This document shows, one piece after another, positions 45,461-54,797 of a DNA stretch of 64,000 nt. Origin of the DNA: JAYQKL01 sp049890195. Its GTDB lineage: Bacteria; Pseudomonadota; Alphaproteobacteria; RS24. Position numbers and translations under genes: made by a program. Positions within the stretch are counted from its first letter, which is position 1. Each line of letters starts with the position of its first letter. The stretch spans positions 248,001 to 312,000 of the forward strand of contig JBMHBY010000005.1 in assembly GCA_049890195.1 (NCBI GenBank), in the 5' to 3' direction. The notes beneath the pieces are model-generated. The model made no database searches, was not told the DNA's origin, and saw only the letters and a list, made by a program, of their open reading frames with translations.

Positions 45461-46705
45461 ATGAAGAAATCAAGATTGTTCCTTTTCATGGTTGTTGTGA
45501 TGACCTTTGCCCGTTCCGGGTTGGCAGCAGCAAACACCGAAGTCGGCGGCATTGCTGCCATTGTCAATGATCAGGTCATCTCCGTTTATGATGTCAATCA
45601 ACGGACTGAGCTTTTTCTTGTCACCTCCGGGATTGAAAAAACCCCTGAGACCATACAACAGTTGCGCGGACAAGTGCTGCGGTCACTGGTTGACGAAATG
45701 ATGCAAATCCAGGCGGCAAAAGATGCTGAGATCAAAATCGACCAGAGTGAAATTGACGCCTCCATCCAGCGTATAGCCAGAGATTTTGGTGGCGAAGTAT
45801 CTGCAGTTGCAGAGTTTTTGCAGCAGAACAACATCAGCCTGAAAACGCTTGAGTCCCAAATTGCGGCGGAAATCGCCTGGTCTTATTTTGTCCAACAGCG
45901 TTTCAGCGGACGCATCAGAATAAGTCAGATAGAAATTGAGGAAGCCTACAACCGTGCTGTGGAAACCATGAGCCAATCGCGCTTCAACTACAGTGAAATT
46001 CTGCTGCTGTCCGACAGCACAGACGATGAGGAGAAGACGATCAATCTGGCCTTTGAAATCGTCTCCCAATTACGTGGCGGTGCTGATTTTGGGGTTATGG
46101 CCCGCCAATTCAGCAACGCCACATCATCAGCGCAGGGAGGTCGCCTCGGATGGGTGACGGAAACCCAACTGGAGGACAGTGTTGCAGAGGCCCTGCGCGG
46201 CATCAATGACGGTGAGATTTCCGAGCCGTTCAGAACCAACTCCGGGATTCAGATCATTCGCCGCGACGGTTTCCAGAAATCCGGCGGCATTGACAGCAAC
46301 AGGAACCTTTATGACCTGCTGTTGATTTCTTTTGACAGCGAAAGCGAGACATTGGCCAAAAGCCTTCTCGACACAAGAGAGAATTTCAAAACCTGTAAAC
46401 AAGCCGAGCAGGACGCCACACTGTACGGCTCGACCAAGACCCAGCGGACCGGCGCCCGACCGCTTGGTTCCTTTATGCCTGCGCTCAAAAGCATACTGGC
46501 GGACTTGGAGGCGGGTGAAATTTCACCATCCGTTCGCACCAAAGACTCCGTGGACTTGATTGTTGTATGCGACCGTAAGGACGACCAAGGCCGGGTGGTT
46601 ACTCGGGATCAGGTTGAAAACAACATCTATCAGCAAAGAATGTCGATGATGTCGCGCCGGCACATGCGCGAATTGCGGCGTGATGCTGTGGTGGAATATC
46701 GCTGA
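45461..46705 (+). CDS. surA: SurA-like periplasmic chaperone and prolyl isomerase
   Basis: Periplasmic chaperone for outer-membrane proteins, 414 residues, with a signal peptide ending near AAA. An N-terminal SurA domain (about residues 30-160) includes the AIVNDQVISVYDV motif. A parvulin domain follows (about 165-265, FSNATSSAQGGRLGWV), and a second, weaker parvulin-like part precedes the end. I use the ATG at 45461; a start at 45440 adds seven residues. It lies after lptD and before rsmA, the common order, but the usual pdxA gene between surA and rsmA is missing. Confidence 0.9.
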   Translation: MKKSRLFLFMVVVMTFARSGLAAANTEVGGIAAIVNDQVISVYDVNQRTELFLVTSGIEKTPETIQQLRGQVLRSLVDEMMQIQAAKDAEIKIDQSEIDASIQRIARDFGGEVSAVAEFLQQNNISLKTLESQIAAEIAWSYFVQQRFSGRIRISQIEIEEAYNRAVETMSQSRFNYSEILLLSDSTDDEEKTINLAFEIVSQLRGGADFGVMARQFSNATSSAQGGRLGWVTETQLEDSVAEALRGINDGEISEPFRTNSGIQIIRRDGFQKSGGIDSNRNLYDLLLISFDSESETLAKSLLDTRENFKTCKQAEQDATLYGSTKTQRTGARPLGSFMPALKSILADLEAGEISPSVRTKDSVDLIVVCDRKDDQGRVVTRDQVENNIYQQRMSMMSRRHMRELRRDAVVEYR

Positions 46706-46710
46706 TTTCC

Positions 46711-47541
46711 ATGTCGGGTGATCATGACCCGTTGCCCCCGCTCAGGGACGTCATCAACCGATACGACCTTTGGGCCGACAAAAGTCTCGGACAGAACTTC
46801 ATTCTGGATTTAAATGTCACACGACGGATCGCGCGCGCTGCAAACCTGTCCGGGGACACCCATGTCATAGAGGTTGGCCCGGGTCCGGGCGGTCTGACAC
46901 GAGCTTTGCTGATGGAAGGCGCCGGAAAAGTGACCGTCATAGAGATGGACAGGCGGTTCGAAGCCCCGTTGCAGGAAATTGCTGACGCCTACCCCGGAAG
47001 GCTTGAGATTATATTCGGCAATGCTTTGGAAATCGCCCCCGCAGACATCACATCCGCCCCATATCACATCGTATCCAACCTGCCATATAATCTTGCCACC
47101 CCTTTGCTGGTCAACTGGCTCAAGCAGGACCCGCCCGGATGGGAACGCCTGACCCTGATGTTTCAAAAGGAGGTTGGTGAGCGGATCATCGCACCCCCGG
47201 GTGACAAACATTACGGCCGGCTGGGCGTGCTGGCCAACTGGCGGGCGCAAACCAGCCTGCTGTTTGATGTGGCACCCAGCGTGTTTGTCCCGCCACCAAA
47301 AGTCACATCAGCCATTGTCCAGCTGGAGCCACGCGCACACCCCTTGGTCGATGTCGATATTGACAAACTGGAAGCCGTCACCCAGGCCGCCTTCGGGCAG
47401 AGACGGAAAATGCTTCGCGCCAGCCTGAAGCAACTGACCCCGAACCCGTCTGAGTGGCTGGAAAGCACCGGCATTGACGGCACATGCAGGGCGGAAAATC
47501 TGTCCATAGAGGAACTCTGCGCCTTGGCCAAAAAATTATGA
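46711..47541 (+). CDS. rsmA: 16S rRNA dimethyladenosine transferase RsmA (KsgA)
   Basis: Dimethylates the two adjacent adenines near the 3' end of 16S rRNA. The 276-residue protein has the SAM-binding motif EVGPGPGGLTRALL and the catalytic NLPYNLATPLL. It starts five bases after surA and ends eight bases from the convergent nhaA gene. Confidence 0.97.
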   Translation: MSGDHDPLPPLRDVINRYDLWADKSLGQNFILDLNVTRRIARAANLSGDTHVIEVGPGPGGLTRALLMEGAGKVTVIEMDRRFEAPLQEIADAYPGRLEIIFGNALEIAPADITSAPYHIVSNLPYNLATPLLVNWLKQDPPGWERLTLMFQKEVGERIIAPPGDKHYGRLGVLANWRAQTSLLFDVAPSVFVPPPKVTSAIVQLEPRAHPLVDVDIDKLEAVTQAAFGQRRKMLRASLKQLTPNPSEWLESTGIDGTCRAENLSIEELCALAKKL

Positions 47542-47549
47542 TTTTGGTC

Positions 47550-48716
47550 TCATGATGATTTACCGCGCAGTATCAAATACCCAAACAGACCAGACAGCAG
47601 CGACCCAACCAACACACCGAGACGAACGGCGGTCTGATGTGCGACATCTTCAAATGCCAAAGTGCCGATGAACAGGCTCATGGTGAACCCAATGCCTGTA
47701 ATCAGGGACATGCCGTAATATTGACGCCAGCTGACACCTGCAGGCAATTGGCAGAGCCTTAAGGCTACGCCGAGCATTGTCATGCCCATGACGCCAATTT
47801 GCTTGCCAAAAAAGAGACCTGCGGCAATCCCCAGAGTGATGGGTTGCATCAAAACCTCCACTGACAAACCCTGCAAAGGCACGCCAGCATTGGCAAAAGC
47901 GAACACCGGCAAAATCATGTAGGCCACCCAAGGGTGTAAGTCATGTTCCAGACGCAGCAGCGGCGCCTCCCCATGCCTGTCTTTTATTTTGAGGGGTATG
48001 AAAAACGCCAGAATGACGCCGGCCAGCGTAGCATGTACCCCTGATTTCAAAACGCAGGCCCACAAAACAATGCCGGTGACGATATAGGGTGCCAGGCTGG
48101 TGACACCCCGCCGGTTCAGCATGCCCAGAACGGCGATGGCGACGACACCAATCGCCAATGAAAACATCGACAAATCTTGAGTGTAAAACAGGGCGATAAT
48201 GACAATCGCCGCCAAATCATCAATGATTGCAATCGCCACCAGACTGATTTTCAAGGTCTCCGGAACCCGATTCCCAAGCAGAGTCATCACACCAAGGGCA
48301 AAAGCGATGTCGGTGGCCGCAGGAATCGCCCAGCCCCGCAGGGACACCGCATCCCCCCAGTTGAGATGGCTGAAGACCAAGGCCGGGACAACCAGCCCCC
48401 CCAGAGCAGCAAAGGCGGGCAAGCTGACCTGTTCACGTGTTGACAATTGCCCCTCAAGAATTTCACGCTTAATCTCCAACCCCACCAGCAAAAAGAAAAC
48501 AGCCATCAGCCCGTCATTGATCCAGAGCAGCAAAGGTTTGTTGATGAGAAACTCACCGATTTGAATGACGACGGGGGTCGTCAACAAGGCGTCATAGAGA
48601 GGCCGGAGCGGGGAGTTTTCCATGATCAAGGCAAGCAGGGCAGTCATCGCCAGCAGGACACCCGCGGCGGCCTCTAATTTAAAAAATTCACGAAGCATGG
48701 TCAGTGGCGTGGTCAT
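47550..48716 (-). CDS. nhaA: Na+/H+ antiporter NhaA
   Basis: Inner-membrane antiporter exporting sodium for protons. The 388-residue protein has the paired aspartates of helix five in IAIIDDLAAIVII, and the N-terminal LLLWINDGLMAVFFLLVGLE motif. An in-frame TTG at 48728 and a later ATG at 48698 are alternative starts. It lies 82 bases after gmk on the same strand. A sodium antiporter fits a marine or saline habitat but does not prove it. Confidence 0.95.
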   Translation of the reverse strand: MTTPLTMLREFFKLEAAAGVLLAMTALLALIMENSPLRPLYDALLTTPVVIQIGEFLINKPLLLWINDGLMAVFFLLVGLEIKREILEGQLSTREQVSLPAFAALGGLVVPALVFSHLNWGDAVSLRGWAIPAATDIAFALGVMTLLGNRVPETLKISLVAIAIIDDLAAIVIIALFYTQDLSMFSLAIGVVAIAVLGMLNRRGVTSLAPYIVTGIVLWACVLKSGVHATLAGVILAFFIPLKIKDRHGEAPLLRLEHDLHPWVAYMILPVFAFANAGVPLQGLSVEVLMQPITLGIAAGLFFGKQIGVMGMTMLGVALRLCQLPAGVSWRQYYGMSLITGIGFTMSLFIGTLAFEDVAHQTAVRLGVLVGSLLSGLFGYLILRGKSS

Positions 48717-48798
48717 CAGTATGGTCAAAGCCCTTTATTCTTGCTTGACTGTCTGAATTAGGGTGGAGGCTGATTAAAGGCAAACAGAATTTATAAAC

Positions 48799-49434
48799 TT
48801 AAAGACTTGCGCGCAGCTGTTTCACAAAATCCGACAATCCCGTCTGGCGGGCACGCTTGAGCCGTTCAGCGCGCAAAATGCTCTGCACCTGCACGACGCT
48901 TTCCGCAAGGTCGTGATTGACGATGATATAATCATATTCGGCGTAATGGCTGATTTCGTCTGAAGCCTTGCTCATCCGCATGGCGACCGTTTCGGCTGAG
49001 TCCTGCGCCCGGTTGGTCAGCCTCTCCTGCAAGGCGGCGGCAGAAGGGGGCAGCACAAACACCCGGACCAAATCATCCGCTGCGGCCTCCTGCAACTGCT
49101 GGGTCCCCTGCCAGTCAATATCGAACAGGACATCCCGGCCCTGCATCAGACTGTCTTCGACGGGATCGCGCGGCGTGCCGTAATAATTTCCGAAAACCTT
49201 GGCGTATTCCAGCAGGCGCCCTTCATTCTGCATAATGCCGAAGGCTTCAGTGCTGACAAAATGGTAGTCAATGCCGTCCGTTTCACTGTCGCGTGGTGCC
49301 CGTGTGGTGGCGGAGACGGACATGGTCAGCATATCATCCTGCTCAAGCAGACGGCGGCTGATGGTCGTCTTACCGGCCCCTGACGGCGACGACAAGACCA
49401 GCATCAGGCCTCTGCGTTGAATATCGTTTGACAT
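48799..49434 (-). CDS. gmk: Guanylate kinase
   Basis: Phosphorylates GMP to GDP. The 211-residue protein has the P-loop SSPSGAGKTT, the GMP-binding region SATTRAPRDSE and YHF, plus the DIDWQGTQQ Walker B-like motif. It follows mltG after 59 bases. The yicC gene often found between mltG and gmk is not present. Confidence 0.96.
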   Translation of the reverse strand: MSNDIQRRGLMLVLSSPSGAGKTTISRRLLEQDDMLTMSVSATTRAPRDSETDGIDYHFVSTEAFGIMQNEGRLLEYAKVFGNYYGTPRDPVEDSLMQGRDVLFDIDWQGTQQLQEAAADDLVRVFVLPPSAAALQERLTNRAQDSAETVAMRMSKASDEISHYAEYDYIIVNHDLAESVVQVQSILRAERLKRARQTGLSDFVKQLRASL

Positions 49435-49493
49435 GCCTTCCTCGGAAATAATTTCGGTCAGTATACCTTATTCGTCGCCAGCGCAAACCGTTG

Positions 49494-50513
49494 TTAGTTG
49501 CGGTTTTGCTGTGCCCTGATCTGCCGCCAGACCCGGACATTCGCCTCATGTTCAGACAATGTTTCGGCAAAGGCGTGGCCGCCGGTTCCATCAGCGACAA
49601 AATAGTAATAAGGCGATGTGACAGGTGTCAGAACCGCCTGAATGGCAGCACGCCCCGGATTGGAGATGGGCGTCGGCGGCAAACCGTTGATTTGGTATGT
49701 GTTGTAGTCGGTCTTTTGCCGGATTTCGCTTCTGCGGATGGGTCGGTTCAATGACCCCGCGCCGCCGACCAGTCCGTAAATGATGGTCGGATCGGATTGC
49801 AGCCGCATATTTTTGGCAAGCCGGTTGAGGAAGACCGATGCAACCAAGCCGTATTCATCGGCCTGTCCGGTTTCCTTCTGCACAATCGACGCCAAAATGA
49901 CAGCCGCCTTCATGTCTGGGACATCAGCATGCACATTGCGACTGCCCCAAAGTTGGCCGAGCAGATCCTTTTGTGCGTTTTGCATCAGTCGAATGAGGTC
50001 CGAGCGGCTTGTGCCGCGCCTCACCTTGTAGGTTTCAGGCAACAGACTGCCTTCCGCCGGCACCTCCGCAACCGAGCCCGTGAGGACGGGGTTATCCTGC
50101 AGGCGGTCAATGATCTGCCGGCTGGTCAAGCCTTCAGGGATTGTCACCGCATGCAAATACGTCCTGCCGGACACCAATACCTGCATCAGCCGGTAGGAGG
50201 ATACATTGGCCGGGATTTCATATTCCCCGGCCTGCAGGTTTCTTGACTGCCCCAACAACCTGACACCGGCCCTGAACAGGGCAGGATGATGGATCATGCC
50301 CTGCTCTGAAAGCGAACGAGAGATGCGCGGCAGGGACGCCCCCTGCGGCAGAATTATTCTGACACTCTGTTGTGACGGGCCGGGCAGAACAAAAACAAGA
50401 GCCAGCACGCTTGCGGCAAGAAAAGCTGCCAACACCATGGCAGCCGAGACGAAATGAAAGAGTTTCACAGGACGTTTGCCGTCAGCCGGGGCCGTACGAC
50501 GCTCTGTGGTCAC
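49494..50513 (-). CDS. mltG: Endolytic murein transglycosylase MltG
   Basis: Cuts new glycan strands in the membrane, fixing their length. The 339-residue YceG-family protein has an N-terminal transmembrane helix (about residues 22-48), a LysM-like part, and the catalytic glutamate in ASIVQKETG with the following SDPTIIYGL. Its start overlaps the fabF stop in ATGA, so it is coupled to fatty-acid synthesis genes, as is common. Confidence 0.95.
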   Translation of the reverse strand: MTTERRTAPADGKRPVKLFHFVSAAMVLAAFLAASVLALVFVLPGPSQQSVRIILPQGASLPRISRSLSEQGMIHHPALFRAGVRLLGQSRNLQAGEYEIPANVSSYRLMQVLVSGRTYLHAVTIPEGLTSRQIIDRLQDNPVLTGSVAEVPAEGSLLPETYKVRRGTSRSDLIRLMQNAQKDLLGQLWGSRNVHADVPDMKAAVILASIVQKETGQADEYGLVASVFLNRLAKNMRLQSDPTIIYGLVGGAGSLNRPIRRSEIRQKTDYNTYQINGLPPTPISNPGRAAIQAVLTPVTSPYYYFVADGTGGHAFAETLSEHEANVRVWRQIRAQQNRN

Positions 50514-51775
50514 GACACCGCCTTGAAAATCAATGAGGCATTGGTTCCGCCAAAACCAAATGAATTTGACAGAACCGCATTGACCTTGGCCTCTTTGGCT
50601 TGCTGCGGCACCAGATCAATGGATGTCTCCATTGAGGGATTTTCCAGATTGATCGTGGGTGGGACAATGCCTTCATTCAGGGCATAAATGCTGAAAATGG
50701 CTTCGACCGCCCCGGCAGCACCCAGCAAATGCCCGATGGCGGATTTGGTGGATGACATTTTCAGCTTGTCAGCCGCACCACCGAAAAGCTGCTCAACAGC
50801 CCGCAGTTCAATCTCATCCCCAACGGGCGTGGATGTGCCATGTGCATTGACATAACCGATATCTTCTGGAGACAGGCCGGAATGTTTCAAGGCTGTCTGC
50901 ATGGCCCGATATCCGCCATTGCCGTCCTCAGCCGGCGAGGTGATGTGATAAGCGTCACCGGACATGCCATAGCCGACAATTTCGGCATATATGTTCGCGC
51001 CACGGGCCTTGGCATGCTCATATTCCTCAAGCACCACAACTCCGGCGCCCTCCCCCATCACAAAGCCGTCCCGGTCACGGTCATAGGGGCGCGACGCCTT
51101 CTCGGGGGTCTCATTATATTCCGTGGACAGGGCGCGGCAGGCGGCGAACCCCGCCATGCCCAATCTGCAGATTGCCGCCTCCGCACCACCGGCGATCATG
51201 ACATCAGCATCGCCGAACATGATGATCCTGGACGCATCACCGATGGCATGCGCACCGGTTGAGCAGGCTGTGACAACCGAATGATTTGGGCCTTTAAATC
51301 CGTGGCGGATCGAGACCTGACCACTGATCAGGTTGATCAAGGCACCGGGAATGAAAAACGGGCCGATTTTGCGCGGGCCGCGCTCCGCCAAAGTAAGGGC
51401 GTTTTGTTCAATGCTGTTGAGGCCGCCAATGCCGGAGCCGATCATGACCCCGGTGCGGCAGAGTTGCTCATCCGTTTCGGGGGCATATCCGGAATCGGCA
51501 ATCGCCATGTCAGCAGCGGCGATGCCAAAAATGATGAAATCATCAACGCGCTTTTGCTCTTTCGGCTCCAGCCAGTCATCGGCGTTGAAGCCAAGCGCAT
51601 CAGCGTTAATTTCGCAGGCAATACGGCAAGGCAAATCCGACGCATCAAATTTTGAGATTTTGGATGCGCCGGATTGACCGGAAATTATATTGTCCCATGA
51701 TTTCTTGGCATTCGCTCCCAACGGGGTGATGCCGCCAATGCCTGTGACAACGACTCTTCTCATTTTCTCACTCAA
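50510..51775 (-). CDS. fabF: Beta-ketoacyl-ACP synthase II
   Basis: Elongates acyl-ACP with malonyl-ACP. The 421-residue thiolase-fold protein has the active cysteine in VTACSTGAHA, and the histidines in NAHGTSTPVGD and IGHLLGAAG. It follows acpP after 47 bases. FabF rather than FabB is chosen by gene order next to acpP. Confidence 0.96.
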   Translation of the reverse strand: MSEKMRRVVVTGIGGITPLGANAKKSWDNIISGQSGASKISKFDASDLPCRIACEINADALGFNADDWLEPKEQKRVDDFIIFGIAAADMAIADSGYAPETDEQLCRTGVMIGSGIGGLNSIEQNALTLAERGPRKIGPFFIPGALINLISGQVSIRHGFKGPNHSVVTACSTGAHAIGDASRIIMFGDADVMIAGGAEAAICRLGMAGFAACRALSTEYNETPEKASRPYDRDRDGFVMGEGAGVVVLEEYEHAKARGANIYAEIVGYGMSGDAYHITSPAEDGNGGYRAMQTALKHSGLSPEDIGYVNAHGTSTPVGDEIELRAVEQLFGGAADKLKMSSTKSAIGHLLGAAGAVEAIFSIYALNEGIVPPTINLENPSMETSIDLVPQQAKEAKVNAVLSNSFGFGGTNASLIFKAVS

Positions 51776-51822
51776 ACGTTTCCGATCAGGAAATGGCCAA
51801 GCCTGAAAAGAGGCCCGCCAGA

Positions 51823-52056
51823 TTAAGAAGCGTTGGTAATATAGGAAATCGCGTCTGCAACCGTCAGAATACCTTCGGCAGCATCGTCGGGAATTTCGAT
51901 GTCGAACTCTTCTTCAAAAGCCATGACAAGCTCTACGGTATCAAGGCTGTCTGCACCAAGATCATCAATAAAGCTGGCGCTGTCCGTCACTTTGTCTGCT
52001 TCAACATTGAGCTCTTCAACAACGATTTTCTTAACGCGTTCTGCAATATCACTCAT
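51823..52056 (-). CDS. acpP: Acyl carrier protein
   Basis: Carries growing acyl chains on phosphopantetheine attached to S37 in the motif GADSLDTVE. It has 77 residues and is strongly acidic. I start at 52056, where an AGGGA site lies eight bases upstream; the frame reaches 52086. It lies between fabG and fabF in the fab run. Confidence 0.97.
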   Translation of the reverse strand: MSDIAERVKKIVVEELNVEADKVTDSASFIDDLGADSLDTVELVMAFEEEFDIEIPDDAAEGILTVADAISYITNAS

Positions 52057-52181
52057 CTTCATATCCCTGTTAATGTGTATGGCCAATTTACCATAAAAGA
52101 ATAGTTAAAACCAAATAGGTTGGGGCTAAATATCAAAATTCGCCATGGTTGTCTAGTTTTTGCTTTTACCGGACGCCAGGA

Positions 52182-52919
52182 TCAAATCATCGCCATGCCA
52201 CCATTCACATGCAACGTCTGGCCGGTCACATAACCGGCCTCATCGCTGGCCAAATACAGCACAGCTGCAGCTATGTCTTCGCCGGCACCAAGCCGGCCGG
52301 CCGGGATGGATTGCGTCAAGGCTTCCTTTTGGTCATCCGGCAAGACATCCGTCATCGGTGTGGCAATAAAACCCGGCGCGACGCAGTTCACGGTGATGCT
52401 GCGCGAAGCGACCTCCTGAGCCAGCGCCTTACTCATGCCGACCATGCCGGCTTTGGCGGCGGCGTAATTGGCCTGTCCGGGATTGCCCGTGGTGCCGACC
52501 ACAGAGGTAATCCCGATAATGCGGCCAAACCGGCGTTTCATCATGCCCTTCAAGCAGGCACGGGATAACTGAAAGCCTGATTTCAAATTGACATTCAACA
52601 CGGCATCCCAATCCTCATCCTTCATGCGCAAGGCGAGATTATCGCGTGTGATGCCGGCATTGTTGACCAGTATATCGACACCGCCGAGGGTATCCTCCGC
52701 CTTGGAAATCAAATCCGCTGCACCGTCTGGTGCCGACAGGTCAGCCACCAGTGCATGAGCGCCTTCCCCCAATTCACCCGCCAACTCCTGAAGCACCTGC
52801 TCCCGTGTGCCGGCCAAACCGACTTTTGCCCCGGCCTGATGCAGACACCGCGCAATATCCCTGCCAATGCCACCTGAAGCACCGGTCACCAACGCTGTTT
52901 TCCCGCTCAAATCAAACAT
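52182..52919 (-). CDS. fabG: 3-oxoacyl-ACP reductase
   Basis: NADPH-dependent reduction in fatty-acid elongation. The 245-residue short-chain dehydrogenase has TGASGGIG for cofactor binding, the NNAG motif, catalytic serine in ITSVVG and YAAAK for tyrosine and lysine. It starts 15 bases after fabD; 125 bases separate it from acpP, room for a separate acpP promoter. Confidence 0.96.
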   Translation of the reverse strand: MFDLSGKTALVTGASGGIGRDIARCLHQAGAKVGLAGTREQVLQELAGELGEGAHALVADLSAPDGAADLISKAEDTLGGVDILVNNAGITRDNLALRMKDEDWDAVLNVNLKSGFQLSRACLKGMMKRRFGRIIGITSVVGTTGNPGQANYAAAKAGMVGMSKALAQEVASRSITVNCVAPGFIATPMTDVLPDDQKEALTQSIPAGRLGAGEDIAAAVLYLASDEAGYVTGQTLHVNGGMAMI

Positions 52920-52934
52920 GTTTATTCCTTTTCC

Positions 52935-53876
52935 TTAGAGGGTTTCCATGAAGGCATCTATATCAGCACCATTGTTCAGGGCTGTGGCACCCAATTCCTT
53001 GTTGATGCGCCGGGCCAGCCCGGTCAACACCTTGCCGCTGCCCGCCTCAACCAGATGAGTCACACCATTGTCCCCGAGCCAGCTGACGCTTTCCGACCAT
53101 CGCACGACACCGGTCACCTGCTGCACAAGCTGGTCACGGATGACGTTGGGGTCACTGGTCGGGGCCGCCGTGACATTCGCCACCAGCGGCACGACCGGGG
53201 CCGCCATTTCAACTTCGGAAAGGGCGACGGCCATGCGCTCCGCCGCAGGCGTCATCAAGGCACAATGAAACGGTGCGCTGACCGGCAGTGGCATGGCGCG
53301 TTTGGCACCGGCCTCCTTGGCCAATTCACAGGCCCGCTCGACCGCAGCCTTGCTCCCGGACAACACAACCTGCCCGGGTGCATTGTCATTGGCGGCACTG
53401 CACACTTCGCCCTCCCCGGCCGCATTTTCCGCAATCTCAGTCACTGTTGCAAAGTCCAGCCCGAGAAGGGCCGCCATGGCACCTTCACCGACAGGCACGG
53501 CCTGTTGCATGGCCTGACCCCGGATTTTCAGCAATCGCGCCGTGTCCGCCAGGCTGAATGTGCCCGCCGCCGCCAAGGCCGCATATTCCCCAAGACTGTG
53601 GCCCGCCACATAAGCCACCTGATCAGCCAGACAAAAGCCCTTGCTCTCCAGGACCCGCATGACGGCCATGGACACGGCCATCAGCGCGGGCTGAGCGTTT
53701 TCGGTCAATGTCAGCGTGTCTTCCGGCCCCGTCCACATGATATCTGACAGTGACTGGCCCAACGCTTCATCAACCTCCTCAAAAACCTGACGCGCTTCAG
53801 GAAACTGATCCGCCAAATCCTTGCCCATCAAAACGGCCTGACTGCCCTGGCCCGGAAATGTAAATGCATAACTCAT
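52935..53876 (-). CDS. fabD: Malonyl-CoA:ACP transacylase
   Basis: Loads malonyl groups onto ACP. The 313-residue protein begins with the FPGQGSQ motif and has the active serine in GHSLGEYAAL. It is the first gene of the run fabD, fabG, acpP, fabF, mltG, gmk and is divergent from rpsF. Confidence 0.96.
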   Translation of the reverse strand: MSYAFTFPGQGSQAVLMGKDLADQFPEARQVFEEVDEALGQSLSDIMWTGPEDTLTLTENAQPALMAVSMAVMRVLESKGFCLADQVAYVAGHSLGEYAALAAAGTFSLADTARLLKIRGQAMQQAVPVGEGAMAALLGLDFATVTEIAENAAGEGEVCSAANDNAPGQVVLSGSKAAVERACELAKEAGAKRAMPLPVSAPFHCALMTPAAERMAVALSEVEMAAPVVPLVANVTAAPTSDPNVIRDQLVQQVTGVVRWSESVSWLGDNGVTHLVEAGSGKVLTGLARRINKELGATALNNGADIDAFMETL

Positions 53877-54012
53877 GGGGGAACCTCCTTACGGGGATGT
53901 GCATATTTAAAAACATCAATACAGACCTTCGGAAGGGTTGCCAAGCCCCTCTGTTAGGTGTACATAGCAGGCATTGAAACGTCCGGCTGGGGGCTGAAAG
54001 GAAAATGGCGCA

Positions 54013-54024
54013 ATGACGCGTCAT
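54013..54024. promoter_or_regulatory. 12-base perfect palindrome between fabD and rpsF
   Basis: ATGACGCGTCAT is a perfect palindrome in the divergent promoter region, about 110 bases before rpsF and 137 before fabD. It could be an operator; no regulator is recognised. Confidence 0.3.
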
Positions 54025-54092
54025 GTGAATTAGGTTCCGTTTCCCTTGTCTCCGCTCTTGCGTTCCCTTTGAGCCTTTCCTGAAAAGAGGCT

Positions 54093-54120
54093 CGTTGGAG
54101 GCTCTGCGCCGGATTTAACG
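54093..54120 (+). promoter_or_regulatory. Candidate S6:S18 leader hairpin before rpsF
   Basis: CGTTGGA (54093-54099) can pair with TTTAACG (54114-54120), and GGC (54100-54102) with GCC (54108-54110), leaving a small loop and a 3' side bulge. A CCG triplet at 54109-54111 recalls the rRNA-like S6:S18 binding motif known in rpsF leaders. The AAGGAAAGG ribosome site follows. Drawn by eye. Confidence 0.4.
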
Positions 54121-54132
54121 AAAGGAAAGGCA

Positions 54133-54546
54133 ATGTCGCTTTACGAGCACATTTTCATTTGCCGTCAGGATATTTCCCAGCAACAGGTGGAAGCCCTGAC
54201 CGAGCAATTCAGCGCTGTCATCTCTGAGCATGGCGGCTCCATCAAAAAAACCGAATATTGGGGCCTGCGGTCCATGGCCTATAAAGTCAAGAAAAACCGC
54301 AAAGGCCACTATTCGCTGCTCAACATCGACGCCTCGCATGAAGCCGTGGCGGAAATGGAGCGTCAAATGGGTCTCAACGATGATGTCATCCGCCTGATGA
54401 CCATCCGGGTTGACGAACATGACGAGGAACCGTCAGCTCCGTTGCTGAACAAGGGCCGTGACAAGGATGACCGCCGGTCAGGTCGCCGTGACGCCGCCCC
54501 CAGCAGAAATGACAACAGTCAACAGAAAGAGGAGGCCTCATCATGA
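54133..54546 (+). CDS. rpsF: Ribosomal protein S6
   Basis: Small-subunit protein of 137 residues that pairs with S18. The core (about residues 1-95) has YEHIFICRQD and the WGLRSMAYKVKK motif. A charged tail of about 40 residues follows, as is common in alphaproteobacteria. It overlaps rpsR by four bases (ATGA). Confidence 0.97.
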   Translation: MSLYEHIFICRQDISQQQVEALTEQFSAVISEHGGSIKKTEYWGLRSMAYKVKKNRKGHYSLLNIDASHEAVAEMERQMGLNDDVIRLMTIRVDEHDEEPSAPLLNKGRDKDDRRSGRRDAAPSRNDNSQQKEEASS

Positions 54547-54776
54547 GCATGGGTCGCAAACCTTTTTACCGCCGCAAAAAATCATGCCCGTTTTCCGGCA
54601 GCAACGCCCCGAAAATCGACTACAAGGATACCCGCCTGCTGCAGCGCTATGTGTCTGAACGCGGCAAGATTGTTCCGCGCCGGATCACCTCTGTTTCCGC
54701 AAAAAAGCAGCGTGAACTGGCCAAAGCCATCAAACGCGCCCGTTTTCTCGCTTTGATGCCTTACACAGTCGAATAG
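54543..54776 (+). CDS. rpsR: Ribosomal protein S18
   Basis: Small-subunit protein of 77 residues with the family core DYKDTRLLQRYVSERGKIVPRRIT, split here as DYKDTRLL and RGKIVPRRIT, and the KRARFLALMPY end. It contains one cysteine (KSCPF), so it is not the four-cysteine zinc form. It is coupled to rpsF and followed by the DUF2232 gene. Confidence 0.97.
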   Translation: MSMGRKPFYRRKKSCPFSGSNAPKIDYKDTRLLQRYVSERGKIVPRRITSVSAKKQRELAKAIKRARFLALMPYTVE

Positions 54777-54797
54777 ATCTCATCGCGGGGACGCGAC

